A DNA stretch of 64,000 nt from Liolophura sinensis (GCF_032854445.1 NC_088296.1:23093544-23157543), one strand, 5' to 3'. Positions 40,508 through 53,484 are shown, counted from the stretch's first letter. Program-made: numbers and translations. The notes: a model not told the origin generated them from the letters alone.

Positions 40508-40745
40508 TTGGCGTTCAGCATGAAGGGGATAGTGCAACGACTGGTTGACCCGTATCAGTATAATGGCTCGGGCGGGGCGGCTTACTTGCCTTCGGTAAGT
40601 CGTGAAGCAGTACTAGATAAAAGAGCGGTGGAAATCCGTCCTGCTACAAGGAGTCACATTACACGTACATGCACCCTAAGGATTCCTTCGTCGTAATATG
40701 ACTGAAAATTGTTGAGTATGACGTTAAACCCCAAGCACTCACTCA
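40508..40745 (+). mobile_element. SINE of a second type
   Basis: Plus strand 'ggcgttcagcatgaagggga', 'gcaacgactggttgacccgt', 'ggcggcttacttgccttcgg', then the 3' end 'atgacgttaaaccccaagca' and 'ctcactca'. This differs in body from the common family but has a related 'gacgttaaac' tail. I recognise the tail as common in mollusc genomes. Confidence 0.7.
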
Positions 40746-41465
40746 GATATATCCTACCCTCGTTTACACAGACACACAGGGGCGTTCCAATAGGGCAGCA
40801 CTCAAAGTATGTCGCCAATGAATGTGGCCGGTTGCCAGAGGACATGACCGAAGTGGTGTAGAAACTCTTCATTTCTTTCGGAATCAGAAAGAACTGTACT
40901 TGTACTTACCTTATGATGTCATGGGACAGCAAAGAATCCTACAAAAATCTCAGCAATCTCTGTTAAGGTACCCCGATGTCGTACGCAGGTTTTTGGATTA
41001 GACATCTGTTTTGTCACGTCACCCGTTCTGGGCTATATCCATGTCAATACAATAATCTCCTTTGTTGGAGACATTATCGTGTACCTGTATCACGCATGTT
41101 ATATGGCAAACCGCCAACGTTATAAAATTAACAAACGCACAGTGAGTCAAAGGTGAGGCTATTATGCGTGTCTTATTTCAGATATACGTAGATAAAATGC
41201 ATTTTCACAATCAGAATTGTCCTGTTCAAGAATAAAAGTCATAGAACGTTGCTTTCTTACAATGAACTGTATACCGTCAGGTGATATTAGTACATGTATA
41301 CAAACGTACTACAACACTACGATTTCTTTACAGTTTCACCGACAGAAAAGACATGCTTAGAAATGCGTGCGAACGAAATAAACACGCTGGCTGCATCCTC
41401 TTTTAAACGACAAAATATGCATCTGCACATCCACAGTTACGTGAATCTTTGACTGATACACAAAA
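40746..41465. other. Mostly unique sequence; one doubtful minus-strand open frame
   Basis: The minus frame 40654-40872 includes 'LATYFECCPIGTPLCVCVNE', but it runs into the SINE and lacks a good acceptor. I would not call it a gene. Confidence 0.3.
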
Positions 41466-41466
41466 T

Positions 41467-41865
41467 GTGTACCACTGATACCTAGGACAACAACAGTGTC
41501 AAGCTGTGATAAGACGGCGCCAATGTGTACTCTAGGCGCAAACCATTCATGTGGACTTTTGCCAGAGTAGTGTAAGTTTCTCAGCTATAGCAGTATTACA
41601 GAGTAAGACAATGCGATGGCAAGTATCAGATAACAAGATTGCGCAGTAAGCATGTGTACCACTGATACATATGACATCTTAGATGTGTTACACAATAGTG
41701 TTAAGCTCAGATAAGATGGCGTTACAGTGTACTGTAAGCACAAACAATTGGTGTGACTGACCTATACCACAGCATTGTAAATTACGCGGCTATAGCAGTA
41801 TTACAGAGTAAGACCATGTGATGGCAAGTATCAGATAACAAGATTGCGCAGTAAGCATGATGTGA
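41467..41865. repeat. About 190-205 bp tandem duplication
   Basis: 'gtgtaccactgatac' at 41467 and 41654 and 'ctatagcagtattacagagt' at 41585 and 41790. The second copy carries about 18 extra bases. Confidence 0.85.
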
Positions 41866-42074
41866 ATGTGCCTGATTACATGTACATGCATCTACATGTA
41901 CCTGTACAGGTATGATTACCTACATGTACGCAGGACATGGTCTCCATGTAGGTAAAACTGCATATATACACGGCTAACTTATCGTCGGTCGTATCAACTT
42001 ATTGAAGCGTATATCAGCTCTCATATCAAATGCATGTTCTAAACTTAGGGCTTCATATTTAAAGTCACAATTTA

Positions 42075-45060
42075 CATCATCTCAGTGATATGACTAAGTC
42101 ACAGTACACGAATACCGTCACATAGTCACAGTACAGGGACACCGTCACATAGTCACATGGACACTGTCACGACGCCGTTACTTAGTCACTGTACATAGTC
42201 ACAATACACGGCACCGTGAATTAGTCTTTGTACACAGACAGCGTCACATAGCACAGTACACGGACACTGTCACTTAGTCACAGTGCACGGACACCGTGAC
42301 ATAGTCATTGTACATGGACACCGTCACATAGTTACAGTGTACACACACCGTCACATAGTCACAGTACACACACACCGTCAGTTAGCCACAGTGCACTACA
42401 CCATGACATAGTCACTGTACACGGACACCACCACATAGTCACTGTACACGGACACCACCACATAGTCTCAGTGCACGGACACCACCACATAGTCACTGTG
42501 TATGGTCACCATCACATATCCACAGTACACGGACTCCGTCACATAGTCACAATACAATAAGGGCCACATAATCACTGCACACCGATAACATAACTAAGTA
42601 ACATTACGCGAACACCATTATTCGGTCAATGTACACTTAAACTGTCACTTAGTAAAAAAACAGGGACACCGCCACATAGTAAAAGTACATGGACATTGTC
42701 ACTTAGTCACACTGCACGGGTAGTCACAGAACACATAACCCATCACGTAGTCACAATACACGGATACTGTCACATATTCACATAAAATGGACATCGTGAT
42801 ATAGTCATATTACACGGAAACCGTCACTTCGTCAAAAAACACGCACACTGTCACATAGTAAGAGTAGATGGACATGGACACTGCACGGGTACTGTCACAT
42901 AGTCACAAAATACAGAGCCCATCACTTAGTCGCAACACACGGACACCGTTACATAGTCACAGAACACGAACACTGTCACATAGTCAAAGTACACGGACAC
43001 CGTCACATAGTCACATAGAATGAACACCGTGACATAATCACATCACACGGACACGGTCACACAGCCACAAAACACGGACACCATCACATAGTCTCAGAAC
43101 ACGGACATTGTCACATAGTCATAGTACACGGACACCGTCACATAGTCACAGTACACGGACACCGTCACATACTCACAGTACACAGACACCGTCACATAAT
43201 CACATGGACAATGTCACTTCGTCACATCGCACGGACGCCGTTACTTAGTCACCGTACATAGTCACAGTACACGGGCACCGTCACTTAGTCATTGCACATG
43301 GACAGCGTCATTAGTCATTGTACATGGGCACCGCCACATAGTCACAGTACGTGGACACAGTCACATAGTCACAGTGCACACACAGCGTCAGTGAGTCACA
43401 GTGCACGAACACCCTGACATAGTCAGTGTGCACGGACACCGTCACATAGTCAAAGTCCAAGGACACCATCACATAGTCACAGTACACGGAGACTGTTACA
43501 TATTCACAGTGCACACACATCGTCAGTTGTCACAGTGCACGGACACCGTGACATAGTCAAACTACACGGACATCATCACATAGTCACAGTACACATTGCA
43601 CAGACACCGTCACTTAGTCACTGTATATGGTCACCATCACATTGTAACAGTACAGGGACACTGTCACATAGTCAAATAGCATAGCCACTGTCACATAGTC
43701 ACAATACAATAAGGGCCACAAAATCAATGCACACCGATAACATAACTAAGTAACAATACGCGAACACCATTATTCGATCACAGTACACGGAAACCGTCAC
43801 TTAGTCAAAAAACACGGTCGACGTCATATAGTAAAAGTACATGGACATTGTCACTTAATCACACTGCACGGGCACTGTCACATAAGTCACAGAACACAGA
43901 GCCCATCACTAAGTCACAAAACACAGACACCGTCACATACTAACAATACGCGGACACCGTCATATAGTCTCAGAACACGGACATTATCACACAGTGACAA
44001 CACAACGTCCCTTAGTCACAGCCCTCTGACAACGTATCTTAGTCTTAATACACGGACTCCGCCAGGCGGTCACAGAACATAGACACCTTCACAAAGTCAC
44101 AGTACAGCGACACTGTCAATTAACCATAATACACGGACACCGTCACATAGTCACAATTCACGGGACAGCATCACTTAGTCAAAGTACATGGCCAGTGCAA
44201 GTCCCAGTATGGGGGCACCGTCACTTAGAAACAGCACACTGTCAACGTCACATAGCCACAGCACATTTACAACATCACTTAGTCACAATACACGGACACC
44301 GTCAGATAATCACGTATCACGGACATCATCACATAGTCACAGTACATGGACAGCGTCACTTAGTCACAGTGCACGGTCACTGCAACCAAGTCACAGTACA
44401 GGGACACCGTAACATATTTACAGTTCACGAATACCGTCACATAGTTACTGTACACTGATACCTTCACGTAGTCACAGTACGCGGAAACCGGTATATAGTC
44501 ACGGTACACTAATGCTGTAACGTAATTATACTTCACGGACATCGTCACATAATCACAGTACATGGACACGGGCGCATAGGCACAATACACGGACACCGTC
44601 AATGGTCTCAGCACACTGTTAATGTCACATAGTTACAGGACACGGACAACGTACCTTAGACACAGTACATGGACATCGTCGCATGGTTACCGTGCACAGA
44701 CACCGTCGCAAAGTCACAATACATGGTCACCGGCACATAGTCACAATACACGGACACTGTCAATGGTCTCAGCACACTGTCAGTGTCACATAGTCAAACT
44801 ATACGGACACCGTCACATAGTCACAATACACGGATGCCTTAACACAGTTACAGTTCACGGACACCGTCAGCTGTCACAGCACATTCTCAATGTAACATAA
44901 TCACAGAACACGGATAACGTGTCTTAAAAACAGTACACTGACATCGTCGGATAGTTACCGCACAGAGACACAGTCACATAGTCACAGTACACGGACACTG
45001 TCACATAGTCACAGCATACTGTCAACTTACACGGACACCGTCACTTAATCACACAACACT
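42075..45060. repeat. 27-bp minisatellite, first array
   Basis: Consensus 'cacggacaccgtcacatagt' then 'cacagta'. Irregular, with many truncated units. A marker stretch ('aatacaataagggccacata ... ccgataacataactaagtaa') occurs at 42551 and 43703, so a block of about 1.1 kb is duplicated inside the array. The 27-bp period gives stop-free stretches in several frames. Confidence 0.92.
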
Positions 45061-45690
45061 TAGTCACTGTAAAATTTTGCCCAAATGGCCGAGGTGCTCA
45101 GTACAGCACAATGACTGATCAGTCTTTCACCAATGCAATCGCTCTGAGCTCTTGCCAAGATCTTTCTGAACAAACTTTACAGAGCACGACGTTAAACACC
45201 AATCATTTATTAAGGTAATCAGTCATAAGACTTTGAATTCCTTTTTCCCAAAAAATTCTTAAAGGTCGGAAAACTTCAAGGAGAAAGTGATGGTTAGTAA
45301 GTGATATGGACAAAACATGATCGACTCTGCAGTAAAAGTTGTTTTTTAACTGATGTAACTACAATTTTTGCATCAGTAAATCTCAACATAACCTGTCAGA
45401 GTGCCTGAGATGTGAATCAGTATTCCCATAGCTGAATGTGCATTGCTTTTGCTTTGATATTTGTGGAGGCTTGGTGACATCAGCGGTCCACGATGCTCGT
45501 AAGGGCGATTCCGCAGTCTAACGATCCATGAAGACCACTTGTCTTTGTGACCTTGGTGTGCTTACGTATTGATAGATACTTACTTCACCGAATTATGTCA
45601 TTCTTTGTACGAACAGTGGCGTTGGTGTAAAGTGTGTCAAGCTTACTGCATGTTCAGGCAGGTTTTCTGTCGGGACACGTAAAGCCTCTG
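45060..45690. repeat. Array flank, duplicate copy 1 (includes a SINE)
   Basis: Matches 50262-50884 over its whole length with substitutions and indels. Landmarks are 'acatgatcgactctgc', 'tttgcatcagtaaa', 'agcggtccacgat', 'gtgtaaagtgtgtcaagct' and 'cgggacacgtaaag'. Both copies directly follow a 27-bp array. Confidence 0.9.
45078..45215 (+). mobile_element. SINE of a third type, copy 1
   Basis: 'atggccgaggtgctcagtac', 'tttcaccaatgcaatcgctc' and the tail 'cgacgttaaacaccaatcat'. It lacks the long central body of the common SINE. Confidence 0.7.
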
Positions 45691-45714
45691 GAAAAACCTG
45701 TGCTCTGTAACTAG

Positions 45715-46140
45715 TACCTAACACAGCAGAGGATTAACTAATAAAAAAACTTGCTGCTCTTTAGTTATTCCAAATCAGTTCTTCGAATAACCTAGTTATT
45801 TAAATAAATAACAGCAAACACAGCAGCGTTGTAGTTATTCAAAATCAGTGACTCGAATAACTAGTGACTAACACTGCAGCGGGTTAGTCATTCCAACTAG
45901 CAGCGGGTTAGTTATTCGAATAACTAATAACTAAATCAGCAGCGGGTTAGTTTTTCGAATAACGTATGACTAGATTAGCAATGGGGTAGTTAATTAAATA
46001 CATAATAGCTAATAGCTAGCCCGATGTTAGTTATTTACTAGTTATTTGAACTATCCCAATTCTCGCTAGTTACTGGTTATTTGAACAAATAACCCGCTGC
46101 TGAGTTAGTTCTTAGTTATTTGAATAACTAACGCTATCAC
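45715..46140. repeat. AT-rich imperfect palindromic region
   Basis: 'gcagcgggttagttattcga' (45902) and 'aaataacccgctgctgagtt' (46085) are inverted with respect to each other. 'ttattcgaataac'-type palindromes recur many times between them. A large cruciform or hairpin set could form. Confidence 0.7.
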
Positions 46141-46149
46141 CCACCACGA

Positions 46150-47127
46150 GGCCAACGAGGTGCAGGGAGCTGCTCAGTAACTAAGGTACGCGAATCCTAT
46201 CCACGAGGCATAGGAGGTAAACGACGTGGCTCAGAGACTAAGGTACACGACTTCTAACCATGAGCCACACGAGCAGAAGGACGTGGCTTAGTGACTAAGG
46301 TACTCTACTCCTAACTATGAGGCACACAAGGTGCACGACGTGGCTCAGTGACTAAGGTACGCGACTTCTATCCAAGAGGCACACGAGGTGAAGGGCGCTG
46401 CTCAGTGACTTATGTATATGACTCCTATCCACAAGGCAAATGAGGTAAACGACGAGGCTCGAAGACTAAGGTAAACGATTGCTAATCATGAGGCACACGA
46501 GATGCACGACGGGGTTCAGTGACTAAGATACGCGACTCCTAACCACGAGGCACTCGAAGTGAAGGGCGCCGCTCAATGACTAAGGTACACGACTGCTATC
46601 CACGCGACATCCTAGGTAAACGACGTGGCTCCGAGAATAAGGTACACGACTCCTAACCATGAAGCACACGAGGTGCACGACGTGGCTCAGTAACTAAGGT
46701 TGGTGACTCCTAACTACGAGGCACTCGACGTGAAGAGCGACGGTCAATGACTGAGGTACACGACTACTATCCACGAGGTACACAAAGTACACCATGCGAC
46801 TCAGTGACTAAGGTACGTGACTGCTAATCACGAGACACAGGAGGTGAAGGGTGTGGCTGAGTGACTAAGGTAGGCGACTCCTAACTACGAGGCAAACGAA
46901 GAGACACGATTGCTAACCATGAGACACACGAGGTGCACGACGTGGTTAAGTGACTAGTGTACACAACTGCTAACCACCCGCCAAACAAGGTGCGCGACAT
47001 GGCTCAGTGACGTGACTTCTAACCATGAGGTACACGAGGATAAGGGCGCGGCTCAAGGACTCAGGTACGCGACTGCTATCCACGAGACACACGAGGTACG
47101 CGGCGTGGCTCAGTGACAAAGGTACGT
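46150..47127. repeat. 57-bp tandem array resembling a tRNA 5' half, about 17 copies
   Basis: Consensus 'cgacgtggctcagtgactaa', 'ggtacgcgactcctaaccac', 'gaggcacacgaggtgca'. The run 'gtggctcagtgactaaggta...ctcctaa' reads like a tRNA D-arm followed by a CCT-type anticodon loop. No copy has a pairing acceptor stem or T-arm. Confidence 0.8.
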
Positions 47128-47129
47128 GA

Positions 47130-49452
47130 CTTCCAACCATGCGTTATGTCACATAGTTACATAACGCAGGCAAAGTCACACAGTTATAGAACACTTACAA
47201 CGTCCCTAGGTCACAACACTCTAACAACACCTTCTAGTCTTAATTCACCGCCACAGAACACGGACACCTTCACATACCCACAGTGCACTGACACCGTCAC
47301 ATACTCACAGTGCCCGGATACCGTTACCTAGTCAGTGTACATGGATAACGTCTCATAGGCACATAATACAGACACCGTTATTTGGTCACACAATACGGAC
47401 AACGTCAGATAGTCAGAGAGCACGAACACCTTCAAATAGCCACAGAACACAGACACCTTCACATGGTCACATAACACGGACAACATCACATGGTCACCTA
47501 AAACGGACATCATCACATGGTCACATAACACGGACACCATCACATGGTCACATAACACGGACATCGTCACATGGTCACATAACACGGACACCATCACATG
47601 ATCACATAACAAGGACACCGTGACATGGTCACATAACAAGGACACTATTACATGGCCACATAGCAAGGACACCATTAGATGGTCACATAACACGGACACC
47701 GTCACATGGTCACATAACACAGACACCATCACGTGGTCACATAACAAGGACACGTCATATGGTCACATAACACACGCAACCTCACATGGTCACAGCACCC
47801 TTACAACGTCTCTTAGTCACAACACACTGACAGCGTCCCTTACTCACAGTACACGGACACGGTCACATAGCCACAGAACCCGGACACTTTCTCTTAGTCA
47901 CAATACATGGTCGCCGTCACAGCCACATCACACGGGATAGCCTCAATTAGTCACAATGCCAGGCAGTGTAACCAAGTCACAGTATAGGGTCACTGTCATT
48001 TAATCATACTACACAGACAACGCTAGTCACCGTTCACAGACATCTTCACATAGTCACAGAACACGGACGCCGTCACATAGTCACAGTGGACGGACACCGT
48101 AACATAATTACAGTTCACGGATACTGACACATAGTCACCGTGCATGGACACCGTCAACGGTCACAGCACACTGTCAATAGTCACAGGGTGGACAAAGTAC
48201 CTTGGAACACGGACATCGTCAGATAGTAACAGTACAGAGAAACCGTCAAAGAGTCAGAGTACATGGACACCGTCACACAGTCACAGTACATGGATACCGT
48301 TACCTAGTCACTGTACACGGACGCCGTCTCATAGGCACACAATACAGACACCCTTACTTGGTCACACAACACAGACACTGTCAGATAGTCAGAGAGCACG
48401 AACACCTTCAAATAGCCACAGAACACAGACACCTTCACATGGCCACATAACACGAACACCTACACATGGTTACATAACAACGACATCATCACATGGTCAC
48501 ATGGTCACATAACACGGACACCGTCACATGGTCACATAACAAGGACACCATCAAATGGTCACCTAACACTTACATCATCACATGGTCACCTAAGACAGAC
48601 ACTATCACATGGTCACCTAACACAGACACCATCACATGGTCACATGGTCACATGGTCACATAACACGGATACCGTTACATGGTCACATAACACAGACATC
48701 ATCACATGGTCATCTAACACGGACATCATTACATGGTCACATAACACAGACATCATCACATGGTCATCTAACAAGGACACCATCACATGGTCACATAACA
48801 CGGACACCATCACATGGTTACATAGTCACATAACACGAACAACATCACATGGTCACCTAACACGGACACCATCACATGGTCACATAACATGGACACCATC
48901 ACGTGGTCACATAACAAAGACATCATCACATGGCCAGATAACAAGCACACCATCATATGGTCACATAACACGGACACCATCACATGGTCGCAAAAGAAAA
49001 ACATCATTAGATGGTCACATAATAAGGACATCATCACATGGTCACATAACACGGACACCGTCTCATGATCACATAACACGGACACCGTCACTTGGCCACA
49101 TAACAAGGACACTGTCACATGGTCAAATAACACGGACATCATCACATGATCACATAACACGGACACCGTATTATGGTCATATAAGAAGGACACCATCACT
49201 TGGTCACATAACACGGACATCATCACATGGTCACATAACACTGTTCTATAACACTGTATAAGACACCGTCACATGGTCACAGTACATGGACACCGGCACA
49301 TAGTCACAGTACACGGACATCGTCGCATAGTAACCGTACACAGACACTGTCACAGTGTCACAGTACATCGACACCGTTACATAGTCAGACTACATTGTCA
49401 CAGCACACTGACAATGTCCTTTAGTCGCAATTCACGGACACCGTCAGATTAT
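47130..49452. repeat. 27-bp minisatellite, second array
   Basis: Same family as 42075-45060, but dominated by a variant 'cacatggtcacataacacgg' plus 'acaccat'. Left and right margins share special units ('cagcacactgtcaa') with the first array. Confidence 0.92.
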
Positions 49453-50140
49453 AGAATTTTTGTACGGTTGGTTAATTTAATGTTGACAGGCTTGTTTCTA
49501 ACCAGTAGATCTTCTCTATACAACCCTATTTATCAGCAGTCAGGTTTGACCCATCGGTGATTCGAGCAGAACACAAGATCAATGGCCAGGTTCGGATGCC
49601 TTTTATTCAGAACCAACTCCATATACAAGATAAAAACTTGCAGATGAACAGGTCTAATATTAACTGCCTTGAGACCGCGATAGAATATAGTCTGGTTTAC
49701 AATATCAACTCTTGCAGTATATATACAATGTTCTGATCTTATCATATTTTTAACAGAAGTCAAGTACAGGATAACGCCAATTGACGCACTTCATTAGTGG
49801 TTGTCGCTGACCAGCACACAGTACAAATAAAAAACATAAACCAGGGGTCACCAATATTTAGCTCTGACATGCTGACCCGTGTGAACTTCAAATACTTAGT
49901 CACGATCTACGGTTCGAACAATTCAGATAGTCTGGTACATGAATCTTATACAGCTGATATATATACACGTATACCATCAATATATAGAATGACTTATATA
50001 GAGTGGCTTTAGTTCAGATCAAAACACTTATCCGGTATATATGGTATAAAATACAGGTAAAACAAAATTACGTTATCGGAACTATATATAAACTATTGAA
50101 AAATACTATAAAATAACAAAAATCTGTACACAGATTTTAC
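49453..50140. other. Unique sequence between array parts; no gene recognised
   Basis: No convincing exon. It interrupts the second 27-bp array, which resumes briefly at 50141. Confidence 0.4.
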
Positions 50141-50262
50141 AAGATGGACACAGCGCACTGTCAACGTCACATAGTCACAGCACATTACAACGTCCCTCGG
50201 TCACAGCACACTGACAACTTGGTCAGTGTACACGGACACCGTCACTTAATCACACAGCACTT
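50141..50262. repeat. 27-bp array remnant
   Basis: 'cagcgcactgtcaacgtcac', 'agtcacagcacattacaacg' and 'cacggacaccgtcacttaat' match units at the right edge of the first array. Confidence 0.85.
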
Positions 50263-50884
50263 AATCACTGTAAACTCTGGTCCAAATCAGTGGCCCAGGT
50301 GCTCAGCACTGCATACTGACCCCGGAGGCTTTCACCAACGCGATCGCTCTGAGTTCATGTCCAGATTTTGCTGAGCAAACTTTACAGAGCACGGCGTTAA
50401 ACACCAATCATTCATTTGGGCAATCAGTCAGAATACTGTCACATCCTTGTGTCAGAAAAAAAAAAGAAATTGGGAAAATTCAACAAGAGTAGTGATGGAC
50501 ATTAAATGAAAAGGACAAAACATGATCGACTCTGCCGTAAAAGTTGTATTTTAACTAACATACGATTTTTGCATCAGTAAACCTCATCACAAACTGAAGA
50601 GGTTGAGATATGAGTCAGTTTTCTCATAGTTGAATATATATAGGTGAGCTTTCGTGTTTGTGGCGGCTTGGTGACATGAGCGGTCCACGATCCCTGTATG
50701 GGCGTTTCGGCAGTCTAGCTTTCTTAGAAGACTACTTGTTTTTGTGAGCTTGCTGCGCTCACCCATTTATAGATACTTTATTCACCGATTTATGTCATTC
50801 TTATGCAAACAATGTCGTTGGTGTAAAGTGTGTCAAGCTCACTGCATGTTCAGACAGGTTTTCTGCCGGGACACGTAAAGACTG
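50262..50884. repeat. Array flank, duplicate copy 2 (includes a SINE)
   Basis: Partner of 45060-45690 (landmarks given there). Similarity ends at 'cgggacacgtaaag' (about 50880). Confidence 0.9.
50283..50412 (+). mobile_element. SINE of the third type, copy 2
   Basis: 'ggcccaggtgctcagcactg', 'tttcaccaacgcgatcgctc' and 'cggcgttaaacaccaatcat'. Same position within the duplicated flank as copy 1, so it was there before the duplication. Confidence 0.7.
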
Positions 50885-52055
50885 CCCCGTCTCTGACAAA
50901 GCCGTGTTGGCCTACATACAGGTATGTTAACCCCCACTTTTTTACTTGAGGTGTCTATAAATGTGACGTGCTGAAAAGTCATGGAGAATTTTAAATACAT
51001 TAATATGAATAATCCAGAAAAGAATTCACTATGATTTACATCTGATCCACGTATACATGTTACGGGGAACTGCTGAGCATGTCTGCGAATCACCAATGTG
51101 CAACCCACTACACAGCGATCAGCTACAGCCCTCTCCCCTCCTTCCCTACCCTGTGTGAGTGATCATTTTTTTTCTTCGTGTGTTTTCTATGTGGGTGCTT
51201 TTTGTACATGGTTTTGGACATTCTACAAATTCTGCACATTCTCATGACAGACAAAATGTAACTTTTCCTTTATCGTGCTTTCCCTTTTGACCACTTTTGC
51301 ACATGAAATTCGTATTGTGATTCGGGCTTGTTGTTAATCCACGGCGTATCAGATTCAAAGTGTCAATTTGGTTTCTAAATCATTGAGTGGCAGACAATTA
51401 TTCACTGCCAACTGACTCTCACAATAAGGAAAACATTCTCCGTGAAAAAAACAACAAAAGATATTGCTCCACTTCTTAACAGTTTATGGGAGATGAAGAA
51501 TGAGCTAGTTTTAGCAGTTGTGGTGATCCGTTACAAATCTCCCATGGATTTACTGGTAAATCACTACTTGGAAAAAGATTGCGACTTTCGGAGCAAAAAC
51601 ACACAATGGATATTTTTCTTCAGTTTTATGTATTGTGTTAGTCTGTCAAAAATCTTTTAAATTCATTCTAAAAAAAAGAACTAGATTTTCCATCGTCAAC
51701 TTTCCACAGTCAGCGGGTAGGCCTAACAATGCTCAGCCAGGCTTTTGATGAGTCTGTGTGAATAGACCACTGACTCCACAGGGAACAGACTGTTCCGGAG
51801 TTCTCTACTGGCGCTCTACAAACTGCCTAAAAGATCTCTGCCTGGTTTTGACTTTTAAGCTGAGCCATACTGTATCTGTCATAACTTTTATGATATAATC
51901 ATTGTTAACCCTTATCTTTAGTCAATTCCCGTGTCACTCTACTCAGGGCGTAGTGGGATTTTAGAACTTGACCATGAAGTGCGTGTATGTCTGCATTGTT
52001 TCGAACAGAAAGACAGTTGTTTATACCTTTGTTAGAATTAACTAGAATACGTCGT
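50885..52055. other. No gene recognised
   Basis: Open frames at 50839-51108 (minus) and 51442-51660 (plus) have no family resemblance and no strong splice context. Confidence 0.4.
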
Positions 52056-52060
52056 GTCTG

Positions 52061-52238
52061 TATTTATTCATTGATTTATTTAACTGGTATTTTACGCCGA
52101 ACTTAAGCATATTTCACTTATATGACGGCGGTCGGCATTATGGTAAGGAGAAAATCCACGGCCATCCGCAGGTTGATAAGAGGCCTTCCCACTTACGACC
52201 GGTGATGAAGCCAGTATCAAAGCAATTTCGACTGGGAA
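52061..52238 (-). mobile_element. SINE, minus orientation
   Basis: Tail 'tatttattcattgatttatt' at 52061, then 'atttcacttatatgacggcg', ending in the 'cttcccacttacgaccgg' block. There is a deletion in the middle of the body. Confidence 0.8.
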
Positions 52239-52290
52239 CAATTTATCGTATTACTTTCAGGACTGTAAGAAATGTTTCCTAGGAGTTGTG

Positions 52291-52420
52291 ATTGGAGTTT
52301 TACACCGTATTTCACTACGACAGAGGTCGGAGGAAACCCACGACCATCAGTAGGTTGCTAGTAGACCTTCCCACGAACGGCCGGAGAGAACGCCAACGTG
52401 AGCTAGACTTAAGTCTAAGC
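52291..52420 (-). mobile_element. SINE fragment, minus orientation
   Basis: 'attggagttttacaccgtat' then 'gaaacccacgaccatcagta' and 'cttcccacgaacggccggag'. Shortened copy. Confidence 0.7.
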
Positions 52421-52556
52421 GGCATACACATGAATCTGTACGGCTAGCATGACGACTAGAATGTTTATGAATGAAGGAATCCAGAATTTCCGGAAGAAAC
52501 CATCGTCTTTTGGAAGGTCGATGCAATGAAAACTGAATTCAAACGGTTGTTCGTAA

Positions 52557-52770
52557 TTTATTTACATTTTTTCTTGAATTGGTGTTCTACGCCGTACTCA
52601 AAAATATTTCACTTATATGACGGCGACCGGCATTATGGTGGGAGGAAATCGGGCAAAGCCCGGGGGAAACTCACGGATGTGCACAGGTTGCTGACACACC
52701 TTCCCAAGTGCTACCAGATAGAAAGCCACTCGTTAAATCCCTCGAATGCGCTACAGCGGTGTTACACCCT
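52557..52770 (-). mobile_element. SINE, minus orientation
   Basis: Tail at 52557, 'gaattggtgttctacgccgt', 'gcattatggtgggaggaaat' and the downstream body with a diverged head. Confidence 0.8.
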
Positions 52771-52974
52771 TAAGCAGTTTTTGTGTTTATAGCTACGTAT
52801 TGATATGCACATGTAGGCCTACCTATAACTCATGTATGTCACCACTACGTGTATATTGCACTTACCACAGTAAATTTGACATTGCCTCGCTTGGCGGTCA
52901 GCATAAGAGGAACAGGCGTTGGTACGGTAATAAAGTGAGTGGATCGGGTGTTGTGTTTGGTGTGTTTAACATTG

Positions 52975-53130
52975 TGTTCCCTCTCCGGTCGTGTATAGGA
53001 AGATCTGCGGATGGTCGTGGTTTTCCCCCGGGCTCTGTGCCGGTTTACTCCCACCATAATGTTTGCCGCCGTCGTATAACGGAAATATTCTTGAGTACGG
53101 CATTAAACACCAATCAAATGAATTAACAAA
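52975..53130 (+). mobile_element. SINE 3' half, plus orientation
   Basis: 'ttccctctccggtcgtgtat', 'ggatggtcgtggttttcccc', 'gtcgtataacggaaatattc' and 'ggcattaaacaccaatcaaa'. Inverted relative to the three copies just to the left. Confidence 0.8.
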
Positions 53131-53484
53131 TCCAATGAAGCAACACTACATATATGTGTATGTGAGCAATCGGTTTCTCAGCTGCGAGGAGATAAATATG
53201 TACCATCGTGAAATGGTTGGAATAATGTTAAAAACCAACTTTAAACCTCAATAAAATACTCAATAATAATCTTTATTACATCACAAGCTACATCAGGTCA
53301 GTGTATGAGTTTAATCTCTGCATCGTGTGAAACCGATAATTTTGTCACTTTGTGTACCAGTTTTCACTCTGCTCCCCTAATATTGGGTCTGATCCCATTT
53401 CAACCTGACTGCAATATACCGTAATTATGTGAAAGATGATTTAAACAGGTTTAGATATAAAACAAGTCACATAGTCTCTCCAAC
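53131..53484. other. No gene recognised
   Basis: AT-rich spacer. Confidence 0.4.

Noticed and set aside
40654-40872. Minus-strand frame with 'ECCPIGTPLCVCV' as an exon
   Set aside because: No acceptor with a pyrimidine tract, it runs into a SINE, and no known domain.
46150-47127. Cluster of real tRNA-Arg genes
   Set aside because: Units are only 57 bp and lack the T-arm, B box and acceptor stem.
44188-49261. His/Ser/Thr-rich frames (up to 205 codons) as repetitive secreted proteins
   Set aside because: They are translations of the 27-bp arrays, which stay open in several frames on both strands at once.
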